This document shows, piece after piece, positions 56,170 through 64,000 of a stretch of 64,000 nt of DNA. Source of the stretch: Aspidapion aeneum (lineage: Eukaryota > Arthropoda > Insecta > Coleoptera > Brentidae); NCBI GenBank assembly GCA_963576565.1, contig OY755039.1, positions 137,515,369 through 137,579,368 on the forward strand. The letters run 5' to 3'. The notes under the pieces are model-generated. The model saw only the letters and a list, made by a program, of their open reading frames with translations. It had not been told where the DNA came from and searched no databases. Position 1 is the stretch's first letter; every line of letters starts with the position of its first letter. Made by a program: the position numbers and the translations under genes.

Positions 56170-56584
56170 ATCGCGTATCGTGTACACTTTAAAAATGAAA
56201 CTGGCGTGCCAGTCTTTTTAATTTTCGCACAATAGTGTAAACCTTTACTGGCGTGCAAATAGAACTGGCGCGAACACTGGCGCCACTAAATTCATGCATG
56301 TGTAAACCCACTATTAGATTAAATGAGTACGTGCAAGTGGCTTACCTTATAATAAAATGCGATGTTCCGCTTCGACACTTGACGCACGACTAAAAGAATT
56401 TTTCGCGCGCAGCTTTCTTTTAAACAATGCAGCAGCAGTTTGCGCACAGTGTTGCAAATTATATAGGTGAACTGATAAAAGTATTTTTTTTAGAATTCCA
56501 TTGTAGGATTACCTTAATAATTCAAAACATTTCTAAAAATTGACGGAATTCAGGTGGATGACGGAATTCGGGTTGAGTACGGTA

Positions 56585-57000
56585 GTCTTGTTTCTTGCTC
56601 AATCTTAAATTTTTATAATTTTTTTAATATTTTACCGTTTCCGAAATCCCCATGTAGTTACTTTTATTTGGGACACCCTGTATAGTTATTTTTATTTGGA
56701 ATACCCTGTATAATAAATAAATATTGCTGTTAATGTTTATTAACGACCATATTAGCAATATTCCCAGATAATTTCAAAAAAATCAAAGGTGATAAAAAAA
56801 TAAATAGCAAACAAACATTGTAGGCCAGTCATTTGAGGTTGCTAAAAGTCCGAAAGGTTTGAAACTTGGCACGGTTATAGGGTTGATGGTTCCTAATATT
56901 CCAGTATGTGTGCGACTTTGAGTAACGTCCGCTTGCGCCGTTATCTTGGAAAAATAGAAGGCACATTCGGTTTTTTAAAAAATATCTTGTTTTTTTGTAG
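56585..57000. other. No gene seen
   Basis: GGGACACCCTGTATAGTTA and ATACCCTGTATAATA at 56670 and 56701 are element-end phrases. The rest is unassigned. Confidence 0.4.
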
Positions 57001-57002
57001 TA

Positions 57003-57740
57003 CAGTAGACTCGCGCTAGTGTGAACACAAACAAAATCTGCACGTTCATACCATGGAGACCGTTCACACTACGAAAGGTCCATTCCAAAACTGAAATATT
57101 AGGTTAGATATAATAAATCCATACTTTTAAAGGCAACTATTCTCATAATTTAGAGGAAATCTATAAGTTTCTGCTGAAAATGACAATTTAAAGTATCGAC
57201 AGATACTACAATTTTATGAAACTTCAAAATTTACATATGATTAGGTAAAATACGATGTTATTTTAGTCCGAACTTATCTAGCTGACCAATGAGTGGCTAC
57301 TGCTCGGTCTCAATATTTCATAGGCTCTCTAGATCACTAACACCTATATTGTTTGGTTCTGACTATAATGTAACCACTTTAAGTGATTCCAAAACATACT
57401 TTACTGCAACTTTTTCATGTGTCTCCGTTTCGTTGTCAGATTTGCCTTCCAAACTTAATTCTGGGAGCAAGAATTAAATACTTCTTGGTTTGTACCATTT
57501 TACAAAGCACAAGATGAAATGGTACTAATATTTACAACAAACAACGAAGTAAAACTAAGTAATTCCCGGTGATTCCCCTAAATCTTACCATTTGACGAAA
57601 TGCAGAAGATTAACGCCTCTTTTCCGTTTTCATACGATCGAGACTCGTTACGGTTTATAATATATAATGTATTAATCTTCACTGTTCACACTACTGGGAG
57701 GTTCACACAAGCGTGTGTCCACACCAGCGCGAGTCTACTG
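57003..57740 (-). mobile_element. pogo/Tigger-like element, 738 bases
   Basis: CAGTAGACTCGCGCTAGTGT and its mirror ACACCAGCGCGAGTCTACTG are near-perfect inverted ends with TA on both sides (57001-57002, 57741-57742). GTTCACACT and variants recur inside the ends. On the minus strand 57290-57480 a degraded frame (EGKSDNETETHEKVAVKYVL, then ISDLESL-like) could be a transposase C terminus, with stops. The plus-strand frame at 57289 is its shadow. Confidence 0.8.
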
Positions 57741-57869
57741 TAGTTCCAGTTTTTCAGAAAACCGAAGAAAACCTATAAAAGCATATATTTTTTTTTGTGA
57801 TCTTTAAAAATAATCCCAACATTAAAACGCCAATGGAGTAATAACCATTAACTTGACAGGTGATATATG

Positions 57870-58410
57870 TACAGGGTTTTGCCCATTAACTTCTCAATGG
57901 TTTTGCCTAATATTTTTACACCATGTTTAAAACGTTTATTTTAATAGATATCAAATTATGATAAATACAAAAGTTTCATAATTTTTTACGAAGTAAGAAT
58001 ATTTGTGTCAGAATGTCAAAAACAAATTCTAAATATCAAAATTTGACAGGTCGATGGTTTTAGAATTTTATAGATCTTTTCTTTCTGATTTCAAAGATAT
58101 ATGTATATGTTGGGATTATTTCGTTAATTAGTTTTGCAAAAGTGATGCAATTGTTTTGTCAAATTGTCAAATTTAGTTTTAAGAGCGGTTAAAGATGATT
58201 TTTTCCGAGGAAATTGTTTTACTCAAATAATGAAAACGCATCTAAACTCGCAACCAGTATTATATTCAGTTTCCCGGCAGAAAACAACCAACCGGCCAAA
58301 CCATATTACATACAGTAAACACATTATTATGGCCAGCAAATAGCCCCGATTTGTCGCCCCTTAATTTTTTTTGTGTGGCTGCCTAAAATACTCTGCCAAT
58401 ATATGGGTAC
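57870..58410 (+). pseudogene. mariner-like remnant related to the element at 36203
   Basis: 57900-58240 parallels 36220-36780 (TTTTTACACCAT, ATAAATACAAAAGTTTCATA, GACAGGTCGATGG, GCGGTTAAAGATG). It then jumps to WPANSPDLSPLNFF at about 58331-58375, the conserved third-aspartate region of mariner transposases. It is an internally deleted, 3'-truncated copy. Confidence 0.75.
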
Positions 58411-58459
58411 CTAAGCTCACACTAGGTACTATAGTTATAGTGTTCGTGTGAGCTAATAT

Positions 58460-58790
58460 AACTAAAATCTGAAATATATTTTATTCAACTCCAGGTTCAA
58501 TTACCTTTCGTTAAACTCTAATTTTTGAAATCTACCCCCACCCTTTTTTTTTTAAACTAAAATGTATTTTGTTTAACTCCAGACTCAATTACCTTTCGTT
58601 TGATGTCACACACGACATATTTTCACTTAAACTCTATTTTTTTAAATCTACCCCCACCCTTTTTTTAACTAAAATTTATTTTGTTTAACTCCAGACTCAA
58701 TTACCTTTCGTTTGATATCACACACGCCATATTTTCACATAAACTCTAATTTTAGAAATCTACCCCCACCCTTTTATTTGGCTAGTGATC
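58460..58790. repeat. 111-base tandem repeat, about three units
   Basis: AACTCCAG(A/G)(C/T)TCAATTACC occurs at 58487, 58576 and 58687, followed each time by ATTACCTTTCGTT and AATCTACCCCCACCC. The first unit lacks about 22 bases. Confidence 0.88.
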
Positions 58791-58860
58791 GATGGATTTC
58801 GTTCATTTTTAAATGGGACCATCCCGACCCAAACCCAGCCTCGGTACAACACAACGTAGC

Positions 58861-59529
58861 GGGGCGGCGGATAAAAGGTCGAAAGTACAAAAGGTCGAAA
58901 AAATAAGGTCGAAAATACAAAAGGTCGAAAGTACAATAGGTCGAAATTACAAAAGGTCGAAAAACAAAAGGTTGAAAATACAAAAGGTCGAAAATACAAA
59001 AGGTCGAAAGTACAAAAGGTCGAAAGTATGAAAATAAAAGATTGAAACCTAACCAAGTCCAATCGCCCTGCCCAGCCGAGGTAGTCCAGAGGTCGAGCAT
59101 AGTTCATAGGTAACCCGGTTAGGTTACTGACCCAACCTGACCAGGTTACGTTTGTTTACAAAAAAAACTACCCTGATTTCGTCAGGAAAGTTTTTTTTTT
59201 GATATACTAACCTAACCGGGTCAGGTTGGGATAGTGACCTAACCTATCCTCGGCCCCGGGTCCACCTCGACTGGACAGGTCAATTCGACTTGATACGGTA
59301 AATTGGTATTTTTAATATTTTGTTTTGTCGATTTTTTCCGACCTTTTGTACTTTCGACCTTTTATACTTTCGATCTTTTGTACTTTCGATCTTTTGTACT
59401 TTCGACCTTTTGTACTTTCGACCTTTTGTACTTTCGACCTTTTGTTTTTCGATCTTTTGTACTTTCGATCTTTTGTACGACCTTTTGTACTTTCGACCTT
59501 TTGTACTTTCGACCTTTTATCCGCCGCCC
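58861..59529. mobile_element. hAT-type MITE built from a 15-base repeat
   Basis: An exact 8-base duplication, AACGTAGC, flanks it (58853-58860 and 59530-59537). The ends GGGGCGGCGGATAAAAGG and CCTTTTATCCGCCGCCC are inverted. Inside each end a 15-base unit near AAAGGTCGAAAGTAC is repeated, about eleven times on the left (58876-59042) and about twelve on the right in reverse (59338-59518). The middle has AACCCGGTTAGGTTACTGAC with a mirrored counterpart near 59210. It carries no genes; the long frames here are repeat translations. Confidence 0.92.
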
Positions 59530-59537
59530 AACGTAGC

Positions 59538-60549
59538 GTGCATAATCCATTTCTTCAACATATCATCGGCGGACGTCTTTTGAGGTCGTTTACTGAAATA
59601 TTAGGACCATTAAACCTAGAATCGTGCCAAGTTTCAAAACCTTCAGACTTTTTGCATTAAAACGGCATTTTTATGTCTCTTATGATTGGACTATTATTGG
59701 TATATTTGAAAAAAGTGGAGCACCTAACAATAATTCTAAAAATAATTCAGCTACCTAGTAGAAATAAGATAAAAAGTCAGCCATTGCTTGTTTACTTCCA
59801 CAAATAAATACCAGTTCATACCTACGTAAGCTTTTAGTTTTTATCAACAAGAGGATTTGTTTTGAAATGCAATTCGCGATATTTTACTTTTTATTATTTT
59901 TATCTATAACTCGTATTTGTTTAAATAATACGCTAATCATTTATTGGTGTATTTATTCTAATTTTTATAGAGATTTTGAGGTGCTTACTGAATCACAGCG
60001 TTGCCCTCAATTTTTGTGAACAATTCAAACATAAATTTACAAATTGGCGTTCGCTAATGGGTAAAGCACCATCCGACCCTCTCGACAAAGTAATTTTTTT
60101 GGGAATTGTTATCAGCCTTAAATTGACATTTTTTGGGCGGTCTTTAATGAAAAATTAACTGTATAGAGAAATAAGTTCATGGGAAATTATTACTGTATGT
60201 AAGATAAGAACAACTTCATATGCATAAAATGTCTAGTATGTAAGAAAAAAGGATGGAAGTTTACACGTGGTTACGCCCATTGTTTCAGGATAGCCAGACC
60301 CACAACCAATACCTGTCCTCTGTGCGCCCGGTAACATAGAGGGGAAAATTTCATGACGAGTTAGAATTTGCGTGAAAAACAAATACCTACGTCTCACCTG
60401 TTTCGCTGCACACGACGGAATGACGAAAAACTTAATTAATTAATTAATATTTTGCAAGACGCTTACGAAAAATGATTCGTATGGTGCCATCTATTACCTT
60501 CCCATTGGAATATATGCATCTAACGGCAGTTTTCTTTTGTTTTTTTCAG
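59538..60549 (+). other. Probable intron sequence upstream of the host exon
   Basis: AT-rich sequence ending in a polypyrimidine tract TTTTCTTTTGTTTTTTTCAG at 60530-60549. No repeat family is recognised. A 60-codon frame at 59976 has no domain. Confidence 0.5.
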
Positions 60550-60670
60550 CGTAGAGCGGGACCGCCTGCGTGAGCGGGAACGTCAGGCGCGGGCGCAGAT
60601 GTCATCGCAGGTGGCCGAGCAAGACAGTCCGAGCGTTTCCGGAAATTTCTTGTTTCCCACGCCAATCAGG
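60550..60670 (+). CDS. Host gene internal exon, 121 bases
   Basis: A strong acceptor (TTTGTTTTTTTCAG) ends at 60549 and a consensus donor (GTAAGT) begins at 60671. The enclosed sequence is GC-rich and open: after one leading base it encodes VERDRLRERERQARAQMSSQ, followed by VAEQDSPSVSGNFLFPTPIR, and leaves in phase 0. The Arg/Glu-rich helix followed by LFPTPIR resembles the amino terminus of AF4/FMR2-family (lilliputian-like) proteins, nuclear transcription-elongation factors. I offer that from memory with low confidence. No adjacent exon is recognised in the window; the next one should lie beyond 64000. Confidence 0.8.
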
Positions 60671-61017
60671 GTAAGTCACGTGTTTAATTGCATCAATATT
60701 TGTTAAGTACCGTAAAATGGGGTCAATAGAAACGTTTTTGATAGTTAAAAAACTAATAATAGAGAAAATTAATGTGTTGGAATGTGTGACCCTATCCCAA
60801 AAAACTTATTAGCCATTAGCTAATGTTTTTTTTAATGAAAGTTTTTTTATATAAAAAAAGTATCAATTTTCTATTCACCTTTAAATGGCGTGAATAGAAA
60901 AACATTATTTTAGACCAAAGTTTGCCATCCAACGCATTGTGCAAGGCCGTACCTGGGGGCGTATGATTAAGGGAGATCAGTCTTCTCCCAAAATACTCGA
61001 TAATGTGTATTTTTCTA

Positions 61018-61480
61018 AACTTTTATCCTCTCACCGAAATTTTTCCGTAAGTACGACTCTTATAAAAAACTAGAAAGTTTTTCAATTTTAAAACATGGCG
61101 TAAAAAGAAAAATTTGCCCAATTTTGAGGTGAATAATAAGGTGAATAAAAATACCCACGTTTTTCAAAATTTTAGTTAAAACTTTTATCCTCTTACCGAA
61201 ATTTTTCCTTAAGTACGACTCTGCCATTGTGAGCTGTTTATAAAAAACTAGAAAGTTTTTCAATTTTAAAACATGGCATAAAAAGAAAAATTTGCCCAAT
61301 TTTGAGGTGAATAATAAGGTGAATAAAAATACACACGTTTTTCAAAATTTTAGTGAAAACTGTTATCCTCTCACCGAAATTTTTCCGTAAGTACGACCCT
61401 GCCATTTTTTAAAACATGGCGTAAAAAGAAAAATTTGCTCAATTTTTGAGGTAAATATAAGGTGAATAGAAACATTAATT
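61018..61480. repeat. Tandem repeat of about 165-180 bases, 2.6 units
   Basis: (C/A)TTTTATCCTCTCACCGAAAT occurs near 61019, 61183 and 61362. AAAACATGGCGTAAAAAGAA or its GCATAAAAAG form follows at 61090, 61268 and 61412, and then AAATTTGCCCAATTTTGAGG. It is internal to the element at 60710. Confidence 0.92.
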
Positions 61481-61606
61481 TTAAACAATTAATTTTTTTA
61501 ACATCATTTTACTAAAACAACAGATACAAAAGGCGATTTACTAAAGGGTCTAAAGTCCCAGGTTCTAAAATTCTACATCTAAAAGTCTAGATTTGGGATG
61601 AAGTTT

Positions 61607-61660
61607 AATCAGTGGCGGCGCGTAGTGTAAACCTTTGGGGGTGCACAGTAAAAAAAAATT
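61607..61660. mobile_element. hAT-like left end inside the 60710 element
   Basis: CAGTGGCGGCGCGTAG at 61611 followed by a GGGGGTG tract is a typical hAT left end. The right end was not found. Confidence 0.45.
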
Positions 61661-62324
61661 GCGGCACATCTTTAAATATTGCACGCTAATGCTACCAGAA
61701 TTATAAACTTCCGTCCTTCTCGTAACTACGAAATCGTCGAAATCAAAACAATACGACCCGACCGATAACGCCAAGTTGTCTTAGTGCACTAATTTAAAGT
61801 GCACATGAGGTGCTTTATCAACAAACGGTAACCGTTGACGCATCACGGTGGTGCGGGCGGCATCATCGATATATCTTACTCTAATATTTTTTCTTACTCT
61901 AAGGGTAGAGACCTAGAAGTCACTTTGAGCCGGTCTATCTCACTTCCCTGCAGATAAAGTTTTCAGTTCAGTAAAAAAACCCGTTTTCTCATGCCTACAA
62001 AAAAAATTGCAGGGAAGTAGTGTCATGGTTATGAAGCAAAGATATTTTAAAGTTCCAGTTGCTATTCACCCCATTTTACAGTAGTATTTAGTAACTCATT
62101 TTATTTATAAGCAAAGTAAAGTGACATCTTATTGAGATTTTTTCAAGAAGATGTTTAAAAGTCATCGGTTTCAATTTTTAGTGCAGGGTTGGATGGGACG
62201 GGCGGACAACCGGGCAAATGCCCGGTGGGCCGGTACAATTTAGGTCTGGTTGGACTGCGTTACTCGTTTGATTGATACAGTTACATTTATATTAAAATAA
62301 GTATAATGTATCAAGGAGATAATA

Positions 62325-62601
62325 GGGACCTATTGCAATAGTGCCAGGCAAATATTGTGCCGGGCACTATATTGACAGTTTCGCATTACAAACTGACAGT
62401 TGATCTTTCAATATTGACATACCAAAGTCGAATTTAAAAAATCGCGTCGTTTATTTTCCATTGATAGTGGCGTCACTATTAAATTCGGCTCGTATAATAC
62501 ACAAAGGCCTAATTTTGAAAGGACACAGCTGTTCTCATAATGAGAAACTGTCAATATAGTGCCCGGCACAATTTGTGCCTGGCACTATTGCAATAGGTCC
62601 C
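62325..62601. mobile_element. 277-base TA MITE with long perfect ends
   Basis: GGGACCTATTGCAATAGTGC mirrors GCACTATTGCAATAGGTCCC. Pairing continues for about 55 bases per arm through GTGCCGGGCACTATATTGAC. TA is duplicated at 62323-62324 and 62602-62603. Confidence 0.92.
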
Positions 62602-62982
62602 TAATGTGATAATGGCACTAACTTATTAATATCTTTTTACAAAATTAATATCCAGAAGAAAAAATCGGGAGATTAAAAAAATGTAATAAAAATATTGTCC
62701 AATTTTGTTTGTTGTGTTGCTGTTAAATCTCTTTTAACACACTTTGTTGACTATTTTGGTGGGGATTGATCCCCCCGATCTCCCCCTTATATCTTATTAT
62801 TATTATTATTATATCTTAGTTGCGAAAGATCATTTTTGGTGTTAAAAAATCTAAGAAATCGATTAACCGATTGAAAAATCGGTATTGGGTCCAAATCAAT
62901 TTAAGGAGATCATAGATAAAATTGCAGCATCAAGTTCATTATTAAAAAAGTCGTTACCATATGAAAAATTAGCATACCTGCT

Positions 62983-63194
62983 CTGCCCCCGGTAGTTAAA
63001 AGGGCGCACGTGACTAAAGTGTGGTTCGGAAAAAACGACTTCAAAGTTTTAATTTTTCATAAGTCAGTACTACAGTTACTGCTATTTGTTTTTTTTTAAG
63101 TTTTTACATTTTAGGACATGATGGAAAATCCGTCGAGACCAAAAACCTAAATTCGAAAAAAAATTACTTGCAGCCTTTTAACTAACGGGGGCAG
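62983..63194. mobile_element. 212-base element with CTGCCCCCG ends
   Basis: CTGCCCCCGGTAGTTAAAAG at the left mirrors CTTTTAACTAACGGGGGCAG at the right with small gaps. TGCT is found on both sides. Related ends are at 52851 and 52916. Confidence 0.7.
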
Positions 63195-63204
63195 TGCTGT
63201 TATA

Positions 63205-63374
63205 CAGTCAAACCTCTCTAACTCGAACCTCTCTATAACTCGAACCTTTTAAGTGGTCCCTGCACTTTTTACATGTATTTTAACCTATGTAACTCGAGTT
63301 TCTGTAACTCGAACTCTCCATAACTCGAACTGTTTTGGTTGTCCCTTCAGGTTCGAGTTATAGAGGTTCGACTG
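63205..63374. mobile_element. 170-base pogo/Tigger-type MITE
   Basis: CAGTCAAACCTCTCTAACTC mirrors GAGTTATAGAGGTTCGACTG, with TA on both sides (63203-63204, 63375-63376). The word TAACTCGAAC occurs at about 63220, 63235, 63305 and 63322, with variants at 63289 and 63352. Confidence 0.88.
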
Positions 63375-63768
63375 TATGTTGAAATTTTATAGGTCTTTTT
63401 TTTTGTTTTTTTGAGTTTTCATTTTGTGATAAAATTAGATATTAATTATGTTAATAGGTACTTATTGTGTAATATAGGCATACAGAATATAAAACTTTAC
63501 AAAAATATCTGGAGCTGTATCAGTTAAACACCTTGTATCTCACAAGTTAGGATGTTTAGGACATGCATACATAATATGTTTATATGAAGTTTTTTTTCTC
63601 AAAATACAAATTACATCCTTTAAAATTAGCATGTTATTTAATAACAAAACCTCCATAATATCAAAAACAAAAATTTCTTTGCCGTGAAATTTTTGTGCCG
63701 AAGCGAAAGCCGAATAAAAAATATTGCCAGGGTCGGTTTGTTTGAGCCCATCCAACCCTGTTCTAGTG

Positions 63769-64000
63769 GGTATTTTTTATTATTATTTAACGTTACGTGT
63801 TATTACTGAATTGAACTTTTAAAGGCAGCCTTATCGCAAATGCATTAACCTTACACTAACAGCACCTATAATATTATGAAAAATGGTGCTGATAAGGGGA
63901 ATTGATGTTATTTATTACATGATTATTATGAGGAGTATTATCACCGTGATTACCACAAGGCATAGCTCACATAATTTATTTCTAGATATTTTTTGAGTTA
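63769..64000. other. No feature seen
   Basis: AT-rich sequence, presumably still intron. No exon signature is found before the window ends. Confidence 0.4.

Larger units (their letters stand above)
55288..56313. mobile_element. Harbinger-type element, 1026 bases, nested
   Basis: The left end AGGAGAGTTTACACATGCAT mirrors ATGCATGTGTAAACCCACTA at the right. The match extends through CTGGCGCCA. TTA is duplicated (55285-55287, 56314-56316), as in PIF/Harbinger. ACTGGCGCGCCAGT-type palindromes are repeated inside both ends. It keeps remnants of both Harbinger genes in convergent orientation, with the middle deleted. Confidence 0.85.
53849..56582. mobile_element. TA-duplicating element with dispersed GAATTCCGTCA words
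   Basis: CCGTAGTCGACCCGAATTCC at the left mirrors GGAATTCGGGTTGAGTACGG at the right, and TA lies on both sides (53847-53848, 56583-56584). The word CTGAATTCCGTCA or a close variant is repeated on the left side in one orientation (54031, 54052, 54074, 54716, 54897, 54947). The opposite orientation appears at 54777, 56541 and 56559. A Harbinger derivative (55288-56313) and a hAT-like end (54628) are nested inside. No transposase of its own is recognisable. Confidence 0.75.
60710..62081. mobile_element. TA-duplicating element with GGTGAATAGAAA words
   Basis: CCGTAAAATGGGGTCAATAG at the left mirrors CTATTCACCCCATTTTACAG at the right, with TA on both sides (60708-60709 and 62082-62083). The word (G)GTGAATAGAAA and its complement recur (60722, 60874, 60890, 61129, 61140, 61308, 61319, 61461, 62072). 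A tandem repeat occupies 61018-61480. It sits in the intron 40 bases after the exon. No transposase is visible. Confidence 0.8.
62184..63760. mobile_element. 1577-base element containing three nested MITEs
   Basis: CAGGGTTGGATGGG and CCCATCCAACCCTG are perfect 14-base inverted ends. The flanks TTTTAGTG and TTCTAGTG match at 7 of 8 positions, so hAT is likely. Just inside the left end is GGGCAAATGCCC. Three further insertions lie within. The 71-codon minus frame at 63540-63755 reads into the terminus and is probably chance. Confidence 0.75.

Noticed and set aside
58760..59660. Overlapping 60-115 residue frames rich in FRPFVLSTF and KRSKVQKVE
   Set aside because: They are translations of the 15-base repeat in the hAT-type element.
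63540..63755. 71-codon minus-strand frame
   Set aside because: It starts in the element terminus and shows no recognised domain.

Overview
The window looks like AT-rich, transposon-dense DNA from an animal nuclear genome, most probably an insect. This rests on the mixture of mobile elements (hAT, PIF/Harbinger, pogo/Tigger, mariner, non-LTR and Ty3/Gypsy), the many short elements with TA or 8-base target duplications, the satellites, and one clean spliceosomal exon. There are no bacterial-type operons, rRNA or tRNA genes that I can recognise, and no CRISPR array. The species cannot be fixed from sequence alone.

Region 1-4110 holds a 157-158-base tandem repeat in two opposed arrays around a broken DDE-type transposase fragment, which looks like an element whose long inverted termini are themselves tandem arrays. 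Region 4110-14500 is a patchwork of short elements: hAT derivatives with exact 8-base target duplications, TA-duplicating elements, a pogo/Tigger remnant, LINE fragments and a hairpin-prone repeat family called F1 here. Region 14759-32490 is a 450-base satellite (about 19.5 units). It is split by two almost identical PIF/Harbinger elements lying head to tail (22701-31654), each carrying the same truncated transposase and a CAGACATA microsatellite of different length. The satellite resumes in phase after the insertion.

Region 32491-48270 contains the most complete element, a 6453-base Ty3/Gypsy LTR retrotransposon (38335-44787). It is inserted with a 4-base target duplication into an older minus-strand LINE, whose two halves lie on either side. 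Its LTRs are nearly identical, but gag and pol carry three coding breaks and the 3' LTR lacks the AATAAA present in the 5' LTR. To its right lie a mariner pseudogene containing its own nested 249-base insertion, a GC-rich block, a tandem repeat and another LINE end.

Region 48270-64000 has long palindromes, several TA-duplicating elements with arrays of an element-specific short word, a Harbinger derivative carrying convergent MADF and transposase remnants, and a hAT-type element built from a 15-base repeat. It also has a nested cluster (62184-63760) with three small elements inside one larger one. The only good host coding sequence is a 121-base internal exon at 60550-60670 on the plus strand. 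Much of the rightmost part is therefore probably intron of one host gene. No autonomous element or multi-gene system is intact here. The interest lies in element architecture and nesting order.
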